Assembly (NCBI GenBank): GCA_013166835.1
Contig: JABLTI010000047.1
Span: 1-38,398 of the forward strand
Origin: Promethearchaeati archaeon
GTDB lineage: Archaea > Asgardarchaeota > Heimdallarchaeia > JABLTI01
Direction of reading: 5' to 3'
DNA length: 38,398 nt
The notes under the pieces were generated by a model. That model worked only from the letters and a program-made list of their open reading frames with translations. It was not told the DNA's origin and did no database searches. Below, in pieces: positions 8,315 through 16,033 of this stretch. Position 1 is the stretch's first letter. Each line of letters starts with the position of its first letter. The position numbers were made by a program, and so were the translations under genes.

Positions 8315-9361
8315 TTAGTATCTTATCCTTGGATCAACTAGAGCATAGCTCAAATCAATTAGTAACCTGAATGCAAGAAACATTCCACCAAAAACAAAGT
8401 TCGTAGCCATCATCATAGGCTGATCTCTTTGTAATGCACTCGTTAGAAATACTGTTCCAAGTCCAGGCCAGCCAAAAACACCCTCAACCATTACGGATCC
8501 ACCTAACAATCCGGGTAAAGCTAAACCTACGACTGTAATAATTGGCAGCATGGCATTCCTAAATGCATGTTTATAGATTACTCTTCGCTCTGACAATCCT
8601 TTAGCTCTTGCTGTTGTGATGTAGTCTTGTCGCAGTATATCTAGTAATTGAGACCTTGTTAATCGTGAGAGAAATACAAGAGCTGTTAATACTAAGGTTA
8701 CCGTTGGCAATATTAGAAACAAATAAAATCTTGGATTCATAATAAATGGTTCTGTAAAAGCATCACCTGTGGTTGCTCCAGTAAAATCGAATAAATAGAA
8801 AGCAGTCAACATGACCAGTTTTGCTAACCAAAAGACTGGCATTGAAAAACCAATTAACGATGCAAGGGTTACTCCTTTATCCCAAAGGGAATATTGTCTC
8901 GTTGCTTGAACAACACCAATTATAGTTGCTAGAATTGTACTAATGACAAAAGCAGGGGTTGTAAGAAATAGAGTATACCACAATCTTCCAACAATTATAT
9001 CCGATATTGGTTTTCCAACATTACCTGACATGGTGTAAAACCAAGAACTCCCAAGATTGCCTTGTAATATACCACTTCGAACTCCATATTGATCTTTTAG
9101 CAATCCTAACCATCGAAAGTATCTAACAAACATACTAACTGGTTCACCATTCTCATCAAGAACTCCAATTTCAAAACCAACTTGATTATAGACTTCTTCG
9201 TATTCCGGTTGTTCTCCAATCCATAGACCTAGTCGTATCTGTACTGGATCGCCTGGAGAAGCAGCAATAAGTGCGAAACTAATTATCGAAATCCCAAGAA
9301 GTGTTGGGAAAATGTATAATAACCGTCTTAATGCATAGCTCCTTAATGATATTTTGATCAC
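8315..9361 (-). CDS. Oligopeptide-type ABC transporter permease (DppB-like)
   Basis: Partner permease of the dipeptide/oligopeptide ABC family. The N-terminal RRLLYIFPTLLGISIISF and the ASPGDP motif are diagnostic of DppB. The coupling loop reads DYITTARAKGLSERRVIYKHAFRNAMLP, and the C-terminal VEGVFGWPGLG motif is intact. A long extracytoplasmic loop lies at about residues 45-105. The in-frame GTG at 9361 overlaps a GGTGA ribosome-binding motif; at the normal 5-base spacing after that motif stands ATA (codon 4), so initiation may be at GTG or unusually at ATA. It is the first gene of the operon, downstream of an AT-rich promoter with nested inverted repeats. Confidence 0.94.
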   Translation of the reverse strand: MIKISLRSYALRRLLYIFPTLLGISIISFALIAASPGDPVQIRLGLWIGEQPEYEEVYNQVGFEIGVLDENGEPVSMFVRYFRWLGLLKDQYGVRSGILQGNLGSSWFYTMSGNVGKPISDIIVGRLWYTLFLTTPAFVISTILATIIGVVQATRQYSLWDKGVTLASLIGFSMPVFWLAKLVMLTAFYLFDFTGATTGDAFTEPFIMNPRFYLFLILPTVTLVLTALVFLSRLTRSQLLDILRQDYITTARAKGLSERRVIYKHAFRNAMLPIITVVGLALPGLLGGSVMVEGVFGWPGLGTVFLTSALQRDQPMMMATNFVFGGMFLAFRLLIDLSYALVDPRIRY

Positions 9362-9402
9362 CTTACTGATTTTTTATTTTTTCTTTTCGTTAACCAACAA
9401 TG

Positions 9403-9456
9403 ATATATCGTTCAGATAGTATATTGTATGTACTATATATAGTTTAAACGATATAT
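9403..9456 (-). promoter_or_regulatory. Candidate operator/promoter of the ABC permease operon
   Basis: Three nested symmetric elements. Outer: a perfect 10-bp inverted repeat, ATATATCGTT (9403-9412) and AACGATATAT (9447-9456). Middle: ATAGTA (9416-9421) with TACTAT (9431-9436). Inner: the 12-bp palindrome ACTATATATAGT (9432-9443). They lie 40-95 bases upstream of the DppB-like start and contain several TATA-like boxes on both strands. A symmetric repressor would fit. The inner palindrome also matches the core of the bacterial NrdR box (CTATATATAG), but in DNA this AT-rich that could be chance. Confidence 0.45.
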
Positions 9457-9611
9457 AATCTTTTGTAAATGTACAATAATACAAAAAAATCAAAGAAAAA
9501 CATGAAAAAGAGATTGGAAGTGAAATCAAAAATAAGGTTTAGAGGGAAAATTTACACACTACGTTTATATTCAAAAAAACATTAAAGATTTTACAAATAG
9601 GTGACACTAAA

Positions 9612-9959
9612 TTGACGAATATAATTCTAAGATTTTTGTGGGCAATATTTATTGGTTCATGGTTAACACCCATATGGTATTTCTTTGGCTTCATTTTCAC
9701 TGCTTTGATTATTACTGCACCAATAGGTATTTGGTTCTTTGATCGTATTGGCTATGTTTTCTCACTTTATGAAGATCCACATAAGGGAAAACTGACCTTG
9801 TCACGAACTGTTGGAGGATTACTTTGGTTCTACTTTTTTGGTTGGTGGTTAGGTTTCTTAGTTGTAGCATTAGCTGAAGTTTGTTTAGGCACAATAATCG
9901 GATTTCCATTAGGTTGGTGGTTAATCAATCGTTTAGATAAAATCGTAGTTCTTGCCTAA
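9612..9959 (+). CDS. Small YccF-like membrane protein
   Basis: A 115-aa membrane protein with two similar halves, each a tryptophan-rich helix followed by a Pro-Ile-Gly/Pro-Leu-Gly turn: ITAPIGIWFFDRIG (about 34-47) and IGFPLGWWLINRLDK (about 95-109). This is the pattern of the YccF (DUF307) inner-membrane domain, whose function is unknown. A short charged linker (YEDPHKGKLTLSR) joins the halves. Translation starts at TTG 9612; AGGTGAC at 9599-9605 supports it. It stands alone between the divergent ABC operon promoter and the longin-domain gene. Confidence 0.7.
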   Translation: MTNIILRFLWAIFIGSWLTPIWYFFGFIFTALIITAPIGIWFFDRIGYVFSLYEDPHKGKLTLSRTVGGLLWFYFFGWWLGFLVVALAEVCLGTIIGFPLGWWLINRLDKIVVLA

Positions 9960-10095
9960 ATTTCATCTAATATATTCCTTCTTTTTTTCTTCAAATAATA
10001 TTATCAGATTATGTAGATACTACATGTCTTAATATCTCAAAAATTCCTTTTGTAGCCAGTAGTTGAGGTAATTCGAGTAATAAGGTGAAGAGCAA

Positions 10096-10746
10096 TTGAA
10101 TTTGCAACAAATATGGATTCTACAAGAATCAGGAACTTGTCTGTTTCATCAAAAATTTGATAATAGTAGCAACGATGAGAATTTAATTAGTGGTTTTTTA
10201 AGTGCAGTAAATTCCTTTGTTGGTTCATTTGGTGCAGAAATAAAATGGATTGAGACAGACAGATATAGATTCGTTTTCAAAATGACTAATCAATTAATCT
10301 TTGTCGCATGTACAGATCCGAATGAGCATGCTCCGGTGACCTATAAGCGATTAAACCGTGTAGCAGATCATTTTGATCTAATGTTTGGTAAGGAGTTCTT
10401 AGTATCAGGAGAGCCCATTCCTATTGATAGGTTCAAAAAAATTGCTCCTACAGTAAGCAGGTTATTTGGCATCAAAGAAGAAACTAGAAGAGAATTAGGA
10501 ACTCAATCTAAAGAACTAATCAAACAAGAATTACGATTTGATTCGAAAGAAGCTCGTCTAATGTCCTTTATTCGTTACAAAAGACGAGTATCAGTAACTG
10601 AGATTGTACGTTTTCTTAGAATATCTGACAAAGATGCTGAATCAACACTAACAAAATTAGAATCTAATAGATTTGTTCAAAAAATGGAACGACCTGATGG
10701 AACAGAACATTATGGTTTGCATCCAGTCGTACGTGGAGCATTTTAA
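10096..10746 (+). CDS. Longin-like domain fused to a winged helix
   Basis: Residues about 1-125 read like a longin fold: an opening strand (QQIWILQESGTCLFHQKF), a long helix (ENLISGFLSAVNSFVGSFG), the core strands with DRYRFVFKMTNQLIFVACTD, and a helix (KRLNRVADHFDLMFG). The same order occurs in adaptor sigma subunits and SNARE/roadblock longin domains. Residues about 145-210 form a winged helix-turn-helix (VSVTEIVRFLRISDKDAESTLTKLE, then the wing). Longin proteins are abundant in Asgard archaea, where they often partner small GTPases. Start TTG 10096 has AGGTGA 7 bases upstream. Joining a trafficking-type fold to a DNA- or protein-binding winged helix suggests a regulator or adaptor. The longin call is by pattern, not by search. 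Confidence 0.65.
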   Translation: MNLQQIWILQESGTCLFHQKFDNSSNDENLISGFLSAVNSFVGSFGAEIKWIETDRYRFVFKMTNQLIFVACTDPNEHAPVTYKRLNRVADHFDLMFGKEFLVSGEPIPIDRFKKIAPTVSRLFGIKEETRRELGTQSKELIKQELRFDSKEARLMSFIRYKRRVSVTEIVRFLRISDKDAESTLTKLESNRFVQKMERPDGTEHYGLHPVVRGAF

Positions 10747-10814
10747 AGTACCAGTTGAAGATAGCTCTCATTTTAGAGGATTCTAAAAAAGTTATGTCCT
10801 CCTTTTTCTTACCA

Positions 10815-10946
10815 TCACCAGAAAAGGAAAATTGACAGACCAATTATCGCTGCTATCCTTATACAGACAGAAATCCAGCTCAGAGTAAACGCAATTGAAC
10901 CTTTGGAACTTCCATTTGCATTATTTCCTGCAACAATAGATATCAT
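10815..10946 (-). CDS. Possible 43-residue single-pass membrane peptide
   Basis: A short reading frame from ATG 10946 to TGA 10815. The N-terminal half is polar (GNNANGSSKGS) and is followed by one hydrophobic helix (SWISVCIRIAAIIGLSIFLF). The ribosome-binding site is weak (GAGCAAGAGA). It lies in a 310-base gap between the longin gene and the zinc-ribbon paralogues, in the same orientation as the latter. The clean polar-then-hydrophobic layout is the only support; a chance frame is possible. Confidence 0.35.
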   Translation of the reverse strand: MISIVAGNNANGSSKGSIAFTLSWISVCIRIAAIIGLSIFLFW

Positions 10947-11056
10947 TTCTCTTGCTCAAATTTATCTCACCTTTATATTGTCACTTATTAGCAAATTATT
11001 AGCTATTCTTGAAAATATATAATGCCTAAATCTCTGATGAAAGAAATTACTTAATT

Positions 11057-11500
11057 CTAAGCATAAAGAGGTATGAAAATCACCATTAATATTATTCCAA
11101 CTATTATAAAGAATGAATAGCCTAGAATTAACCCAATCAATCCTGTGATACTTTTAGATCTACTTCTAGCTATGTGACCCATTATTATAGCAATGATATG
11201 CCCAATAACTGGTAAAATACCGATCCATCCAATTATTCCCATAATAAGTGAAAATATACCCATTGCGTCGTCTTCTTTCTTTTGTGGAACATAAACAGTT
11301 GTTGTCTGTTGATAGTATTGTTCTTGTTGAGTAGCTGGTTGCTGATAGTAACCAGTACTTGCTGATTGTGGTGTTTGAATTATTTGTACTGTGCTTGTTT
11401 TTTCAACATCCGATAGAGCAACTCCACAGTTCTGACAGAATTGTGAACCACTTTCTATTGCGGAACCACAAAAGAGACAGTAATCCTCGTTTCTATTCAT
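11057..11500 (-). CDS. Zinc-ribbon membrane protein, DUF4190-like (copy 1)
   Basis: An N-terminal zinc ribbon (CLFCG at 8-12 and CQNCG about 15 residues on) is followed by a Gln/Tyr/Thr-rich linker and two hydrophobic segments. These hold the DUF4190-type motif GIFSLIMGIIGWIGILPVIG and the IIMGHIARS turn. Function unknown; such proteins are small membrane proteins with a cytosolic ribbon. I start it at ATG 11500, with GGAG 8 bases upstream, rather than at GTG 11515; this puts the first Cys at residue 8, exactly as in the neighbouring paralogue at 11644-12090. The pair is a tandem duplication. Confidence 0.75.
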   Translation of the reverse strand: MNRNEDYCLFCGSAIESGSQFCQNCGVALSDVEKTSTVQIIQTPQSASTGYYQQPATQQEQYYQQTTTVYVPQKKEDDAMGIFSLIMGIIGWIGILPVIGHIIAIIMGHIARSRSKSITGLIGLILGYSFFIIVGIILMVIFIPLYA

Positions 11501-11643
11501 TTCTTTGTTCTCCACATTGTATAAGTTTTCATACTAAAAAAAGATTATGAGATGAGTACAAAACTTATTTGTACTATCTCTTTTTCGATATGTCCTTTTA
11601 CGGATATTCTCATAAATCATTGATGGAATTGTTCCAAGTTAGG

Positions 11644-12090
11644 TTAAAAAAGCGAATACCAATCCAAAGCAAATAGAAGTATAAGGTAGACAGCAACACC
11701 AACGACATACAATCCAATACCAATATAACCTAAGACCAGACCTATTGAACCATATTGGCTTTCACCTTTACTTTTTGCACTGTGACCCAAAACAATAGCT
11801 ACAATGGATCCTATACAGGGCAAAAATCCAACACAACTTAAGATTCCAAAGATCAAAGATATTAAACCTGTATTATCATCTTTTTTCTGTGGTGCATAAA
11901 CTGTTGTCGACGGTTGCTCATAGGCAGGGGTTGTGCCATAAGACTCTTGAGGTGGGGGCGTATAAGCTGGTTGAGCAGATTTACTTGGTCCTGCATCTCC
12001 TGTGATAGAAGCTCCGCAATTTGGACAAAACTGAGAACCACCTTCTATAGCAGACCCACAATATGGACAATGATTAACATTTTGACTCAT
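11644..12090 (-). CDS. Zinc-ribbon membrane protein, DUF4190-like (copy 2)
   Basis: Paralogue of the next gene downstream, with the same order: ribbon (CPYCG at 8-12, CPNCG at 23-27), Pro/Tyr-rich linker, the VYAPQKKDD motif, then two hydrophobic segments with GLISLIFGILSCVGFLPCIGS and the VLGHSAKSK turn. AGGAGATAT lies 7 bases before ATG. The two copies share the VY-x-PQKK boundary motif and the GH turn, while the linkers have diverged. The linker's proline and tyrosine content suggests a disordered cytosolic or surface-exposed region. Function is unknown. Confidence 0.75.
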   Translation of the reverse strand: MSQNVNHCPYCGSAIEGGSQFCPNCGASITGDAGPSKSAQPAYTPPPQESYGTTPAYEQPSTTVYAPQKKDDNTGLISLIFGILSCVGFLPCIGSIVAIVLGHSAKSKGESQYGSIGLVLGYIGIGLYVVGVAVYLILLFALDWYSLF

Positions 12091-12295
12091 TTAGTAATAT
12101 CTCCTACTTTTCAGAGGTAATTTATATCTATGATTAATTAATATTTTAGCTATTAAAATCTTTACAGTTGAATATTGGTCTGATAGAGCATTCCAAGAAC
12201 TACATTACTTCTTTCTTGAACATCCCAAATGATAATACAAAAGTAAAGACATTAACAACTTGACATTAAGATTGAACAAGAATACTCACAGCGGA

Positions 12296-13225
12296 TTATG
12301 TTAGTAAGATAATATTTAGTTCCGTGTATAATTCACCCATTTGATACAAGCCATCAAATTCTTTTCTGGTTATTTTCTTGTAAGCTAATCCTAGAATTCT
12401 TTCCAATTCATCCTCATCGAATGATGTGTCAGGTCGGATATAAGGGATCCAGACATTGTACATCTTTTCATAGATAATGGATCGAAAATTAGGTCTTTTG
12501 CCTGTAATGGCGTTTATGAGTTTCAAAGTTTGTAACTCAGTGAATAACTCATAAGCTAAAGCTCTAACTCCTCGTCTATCTTGCCTAACCCAAGAACCAA
12601 TTGGTTTGGAATAATTCAATAATTTTACAACTTCATGAAGAAACATATCATCTCTTTCGATCATAACTTTTGAAGTTTCAATGTAAGCAATATCAGAATA
12701 AGTGAGTTTATGGGATAATCGACCATCAATAGGATATAGAAGACAGATAATCGGGTATTTTCTCTTCCATGATATTCCTGGAAGCTTGAGTGATTCTTCT
12801 TGCAATTTAGACCAATATTTAGAATATTTCTTCTTAATTTCTTCTCTGGTATTTTCTAACTCTTTTTCACTTTCTTTCGTTAAGACATTTTTCTTGTAAT
12901 AATTTAGGATTTCAGACACGATATCTATTAATTTCTGAATTTCCTCAAGCCACTTTTCTCCAAACTTTCCTCTCGGAGGATTTTGCTCTATATATCTTGC
13001 TAATTTTCTTGGTGACTCAATATCGTGGAGAACCACTATATTTCTAGCCCAAGGTAAGAAATGTTTGAATCGAGTAAACTTTATTTCTCTGATAACTTTG
13101 TATAACGCTCTTGCTTCTTTGTCCCGTTCTATCCAACTTATTTTTTTCTTTAAAGGTCCATGGTACTCAAAATAATATAGGGCATCAGCTAAATCCGAAT
13201 GATAGAATTTTATTAGTTCACTCAA
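12296..13225 (-). CDS. Unidentified protein with a degenerate HExxH-like site
   Basis: Not recognised. A soluble, mostly helical protein with a lysine-rich coiled-coil stretch (about residues 110-145: SEKELENTREEIKKKYSKYW). Residues about 185-235 carry FLHEVVKLLN followed some 25 residues on by AYELFTELQTLKLI. That is the layout of a zinc-metallopeptidase helix pair (HExxH plus a downstream Glu), except that the second histidine is a lysine. If related, it has lost zinc binding. I prefer TTG 13225 as start because GGTGA stands 5 bases upstream; ATG 13237 is possible. It is divergent from the gene at 13363. Confidence 0.65.
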   Translation of the reverse strand: MSELIKFYHSDLADALYYFEYHGPLKKKISWIERDKEARALYKVIREIKFTRFKHFLPWARNIVVLHDIESPRKLARYIEQNPPRGKFGEKWLEEIQKLIDIVSEILNYYKKNVLTKESEKELENTREEIKKKYSKYWSKLQEESLKLPGISWKRKYPIICLLYPIDGRLSHKLTYSDIAYIETSKVMIERDDMFLHEVVKLLNYSKPIGSWVRQDRRGVRALAYELFTELQTLKLINAITGKRPNFRSIIYEKMYNVWIPYIRPDTSFDEDELERILGLAYKKITRKEFDGLYQMGELYTELNIILLT

Positions 13226-13362
13226 TTGTCTCACCATTGAATGAAAGAGTTATTCCTAACATTATTTTTAACTTTTGTCTAATCGAAGGAAATGTTATAT
13301 TAGTATCAGCGTAGGAATCGGAAGAAAGAAATAACCTTGTTTTTCAAGAATAGCTGAGAACA

Positions 13363-13857
13363 ATGGTTGTGTTAACAAAAGCGAATACATTCTTAATTCA
13401 AGTTGATAGTACTCGCAAAAACTACGTCCCAAGCAGCTATGCCAATATTCCTGGTGAACCTATTTTCGCTGAGGATGTTCTTTTGCACAATCGCTTCAAA
13501 TTAGATGAAGAATCCATAGCTCTTAATCCAGATTTTCATAAAGTAGGTTCAAATGATTATTTACTTGTCTTTTGTAATCCCCTTGTTCCTCATTCACCTA
13601 ATCAGATCAAATTTATCTTCAAAGTTGTAAATAAACTTGGAAATCAAATTGTCCTAAAATCTTTTACAAAACTAAAACGTGGTTATACTCTCAAACACAT
13701 CAAATCTCTAGTAGAGGAGGGGAAACTAGCAAAAGAAATGCTGAAGTGTGGGACAAAAGGTTTCAAAATTTGTCAAGTTAACTTCTCTGACTTAGAATTA
13801 TTAGTGAATTTCGATCCTTTAGTTCGAACTTATCATTCTACAAGCTGGAAAACATAA
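13363..13857 (+). CDS. Unidentified 164-residue protein
   Basis: Not recognised. A soluble alpha/beta protein with strand-like stretches (NTFLIQVDS, DYLLVFCNP, IKFIFKVVNKLG, CQVNFSDLELLVNF) and one helix (TLKHIKSLVEEGKLAKEMLK). No metal or nucleotide motif stands out. ATG 13363 follows a weak GAGAAC. It is single, flanked by a divergent and a convergent gene, and ends 6 bases from the 7TM gene stop. Codon usage matches its neighbours, which supports it being coding. Confidence 0.65.
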   Translation: MVVLTKANTFLIQVDSTRKNYVPSSYANIPGEPIFAEDVLLHNRFKLDEESIALNPDFHKVGSNDYLLVFCNPLVPHSPNQIKFIFKVVNKLGNQIVLKSFTKLKRGYTLKHIKSLVEEGKLAKEMLKCGTKGFKICQVNFSDLELLVNFDPLVRTYHSTSWKT

Positions 13858-13863
13858 GATGAA

Positions 13864-15030
13864 TTAAGCTACTCCAAAAAACTCGTCAGCTCCTATTCCC
13901 AGGAAAAGCATCTTGATTTCAGCATTTGTTTTATCTTTATGCTCTTTTCTATAAGCAATAATTTTATGTAAACATTCAGAACATAGCTTCTTTCCATCCA
14001 TGATCTCCATTGCTCTCGCTAACTCCATTTCATCTCGAGAAACTTCTTCATTCAAAACTTTAATTGGATTATGTGTAGTTAAACAGCAAACAATATTATC
14101 AGAATTTGAGAAAATAGAATTAGCACAATTATCAGCCCCTGTTTTCAAAATATCTGTATCAATTTGTATTCGTTCAATAATTTCTCCTAAATCTAAAACC
14201 TTTACAGTTTTCGCATCCCCTTCTTCTGAATTCATGCAAAACGTGTCTCCACCATTTTCAATTAGTAACTTGGGACAACCATGATACAGCTTCGTTTTAC
14301 CATGACTTAAAGCAGCGGTAAACGCTAGAGAGAAGATGATAGCAGCAATTATAATGAACAAAGACGATGGTTGTAAGGCATCTTGAAAACCGGGAATGAA
14401 TTGAAACAAATAAATGGATATTAATGCTCCACCAAACCCAAAAGCAAAGACATATGTGAATAGATTCATTCTTCTTCGTAAATCTGGAAATGATGTTGCT
14501 CGTTTAGCCATCATACGCATTTCGATTACAAGTAAAAGGAAAATCAGAAACATGATCAAAACACTGATGATTGCAAAGGCTAGTTTAAATTGAGTATTCA
14601 CACCATAATTTGATTTTGTTGGAACCAATTCAAGGATGTCTTTATCCAAAAATAACCATAATGATAAACTAAATGCTGGTATGAAAACAAAAACGTGTAA
14701 ATATCTTGGAATGGATTTATATTTTGCTCTCCAGAAAAATATCGAGAAACTTAAAGCTGGTATGGTCATAAGAAATAATGAAAACATCATTAATTTATCG
14801 AACCAAATTGCAACGTTATTATTCCCTAATAGGTAATAAGACTCTTTCAATAAACTAAAAATCACAGCCAAAACTCCCCCAAAAAAGGTAATTAAACCAA
14901 ATAAAATATTCGCTAGATTGCGTTTGTTCTTGGAAATTATTACAATCGTAGCAATTGTACCTAAGGGAATTGCAATCGCGTCGATTATTAGTTTACTACT
15001 AACCAAATTTTGTACTATCCACTTTGCCAA
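13864..15030 (-). CDS. 7TM sensor-like membrane protein with a Cys-rich tail
   Basis: The N-terminal ~255 residues contain about seven to eight hydrophobic helices in the style of the 7TM regions of archaeal histidine kinases (IDAIAIPLGTIATIVI, then SLFLMTIPALSFSIFFW and so on). No kinase, PAS or GGDEF domain follows. Instead there is a ~130-residue cytosolic tail with eight cysteines: GCPKL, DTFCM, DNCAN, IVCCL, and a CSEC pair near the end. That pattern could bind metal or an iron-sulfur cluster. Starts at TTG 15030. A divergent promoter region separates it from the zinc-ribbon gene at 15209. Function is inferred only as a possible redox or metal sensor. Confidence 0.65.
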   Translation of the reverse strand: MAKWIVQNLVSSKLIIDAIAIPLGTIATIVIISKNKRNLANILFGLITFFGGVLAVIFSLLKESYYLLGNNNVAIWFDKLMMFSLFLMTIPALSFSIFFWRAKYKSIPRYLHVFVFIPAFSLSLWLFLDKDILELVPTKSNYGVNTQFKLAFAIISVLIMFLIFLLLVIEMRMMAKRATSFPDLRRRMNLFTYVFAFGFGGALISIYLFQFIPGFQDALQPSSLFIIIAAIIFSLAFTAALSHGKTKLYHGCPKLLIENGGDTFCMNSEEGDAKTVKVLDLGEIIERIQIDTDILKTGADNCANSIFSNSDNIVCCLTTHNPIKVLNEEVSRDEMELARAMEIMDGKKLCSECLHKIIAYRKEHKDKTNAEIKMLFLGIGADEFFGVA

Positions 15031-15208
15031 TAATTGTCCCTTAATCCCGCTTTGTATTCACTGTTTGAAGTTTTTAAATCATATATACCATAAGGATATT
15101 ACTTAAAAAATCATTCTAGATAGAACAGACTGCAAAACTAGATAAACATAAATTAAAAAAGATAAAAATCCTAATAGTAACAACTGTAGATAAAACTGTG
15201 ATTGAACT

Positions 15209-15934
15209 ATGAATATCAAATGCTTTAATTGTTCCAGCGAAATAAATGAAGCCCAACCTATTTGCCCAAATTGTTTTGTTGTACAAAAAAAGCGATTTAC
15301 TCGAGAAAAAGTCATTGATTTTCTAGAAGCAACTTATCCAACGAAACTAATACATAAACCAAAATTCGAATCCATTCAAAAACCACTGAAACAAAGATCT
15401 CATGGTGATTGGCTCGTTTTTGGTATTGCAACATTCGGAATAGGTTACTATTACTATTTGTTAATGACATTGAAGGATCTTTCAGATCATTGGTTTTATC
15501 CGCATGGACCGTATGAAAATACAACAAAAGTTGATATGTTTATTTCTACATTACTTGTTATTGTAACTTATTTCATAGGAGCTCCATTTATTCAATATAT
15601 GAGATATGAGAAACTACGCAGGCATTTACAAAAATCACCAGATCGAGAAGAGAGAAAGTTTCCACTGAAAGGAAAAAATATTGCTTTGTGGTATTTATTC
15701 CTAAATGTTCTATTCGTAGGTGCATTTTCATTGCTAATTATAGGATTATTATCTGCATTGCTGGGTTTTGTATTTGAAAATCCTTCAACACTCATAATGT
15801 CTATTTTCTTTGCAGGGGCAGGAATTGTGTTTATTCTTATGATATTTGTTGGAGTTTTGGTTTTAATGTTTGAGAGAAGATGGCAATCAACATACAACTC
15901 TCACATTCAGTGGCATCAAAAAAATCTTGGATGA
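15209..15934 (+). CDS. Zinc-ribbon membrane protein
   Basis: An N-terminal zinc ribbon (CFNC at 5-8, CPNC at 19-22) precedes a short helix and four or so membrane segments: FGIATFGIGYYYYLLMTL, MFISTLLVIVTYFIGAPFI, YLFLNVLFVGAFSLLIIGLL and a long hydrophobic pair near the C-terminus ending before ERRWQ. The first two segments resemble the DUF4234 layout. It is the third ribbon-plus-membrane protein within 5 kb, but does not share the DUF4190 motif of the other two. ATG start, weak ribosome-binding site. Function unknown. Confidence 0.7.
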   Translation: MNIKCFNCSSEINEAQPICPNCFVVQKKRFTREKVIDFLEATYPTKLIHKPKFESIQKPLKQRSHGDWLVFGIATFGIGYYYYLLMTLKDLSDHWFYPHGPYENTTKVDMFISTLLVIVTYFIGAPFIQYMRYEKLRRHLQKSPDREERKFPLKGKNIALWYLFLNVLFVGAFSLLIIGLLSALLGFVFENPSTLIMSIFFAGAGIVFILMIFVGVLVLMFERRWQSTYNSHIQWHQKNLG

Positions 15935-16033
15935 TTATTGAAAGAGAATTATCTTACTGAATTTTATTACTCAGAAAGTTAATAATTCTAGTTTTAAATT
16001 ATTTCTACATAAAATTGAATAGGTGTTTGTATC

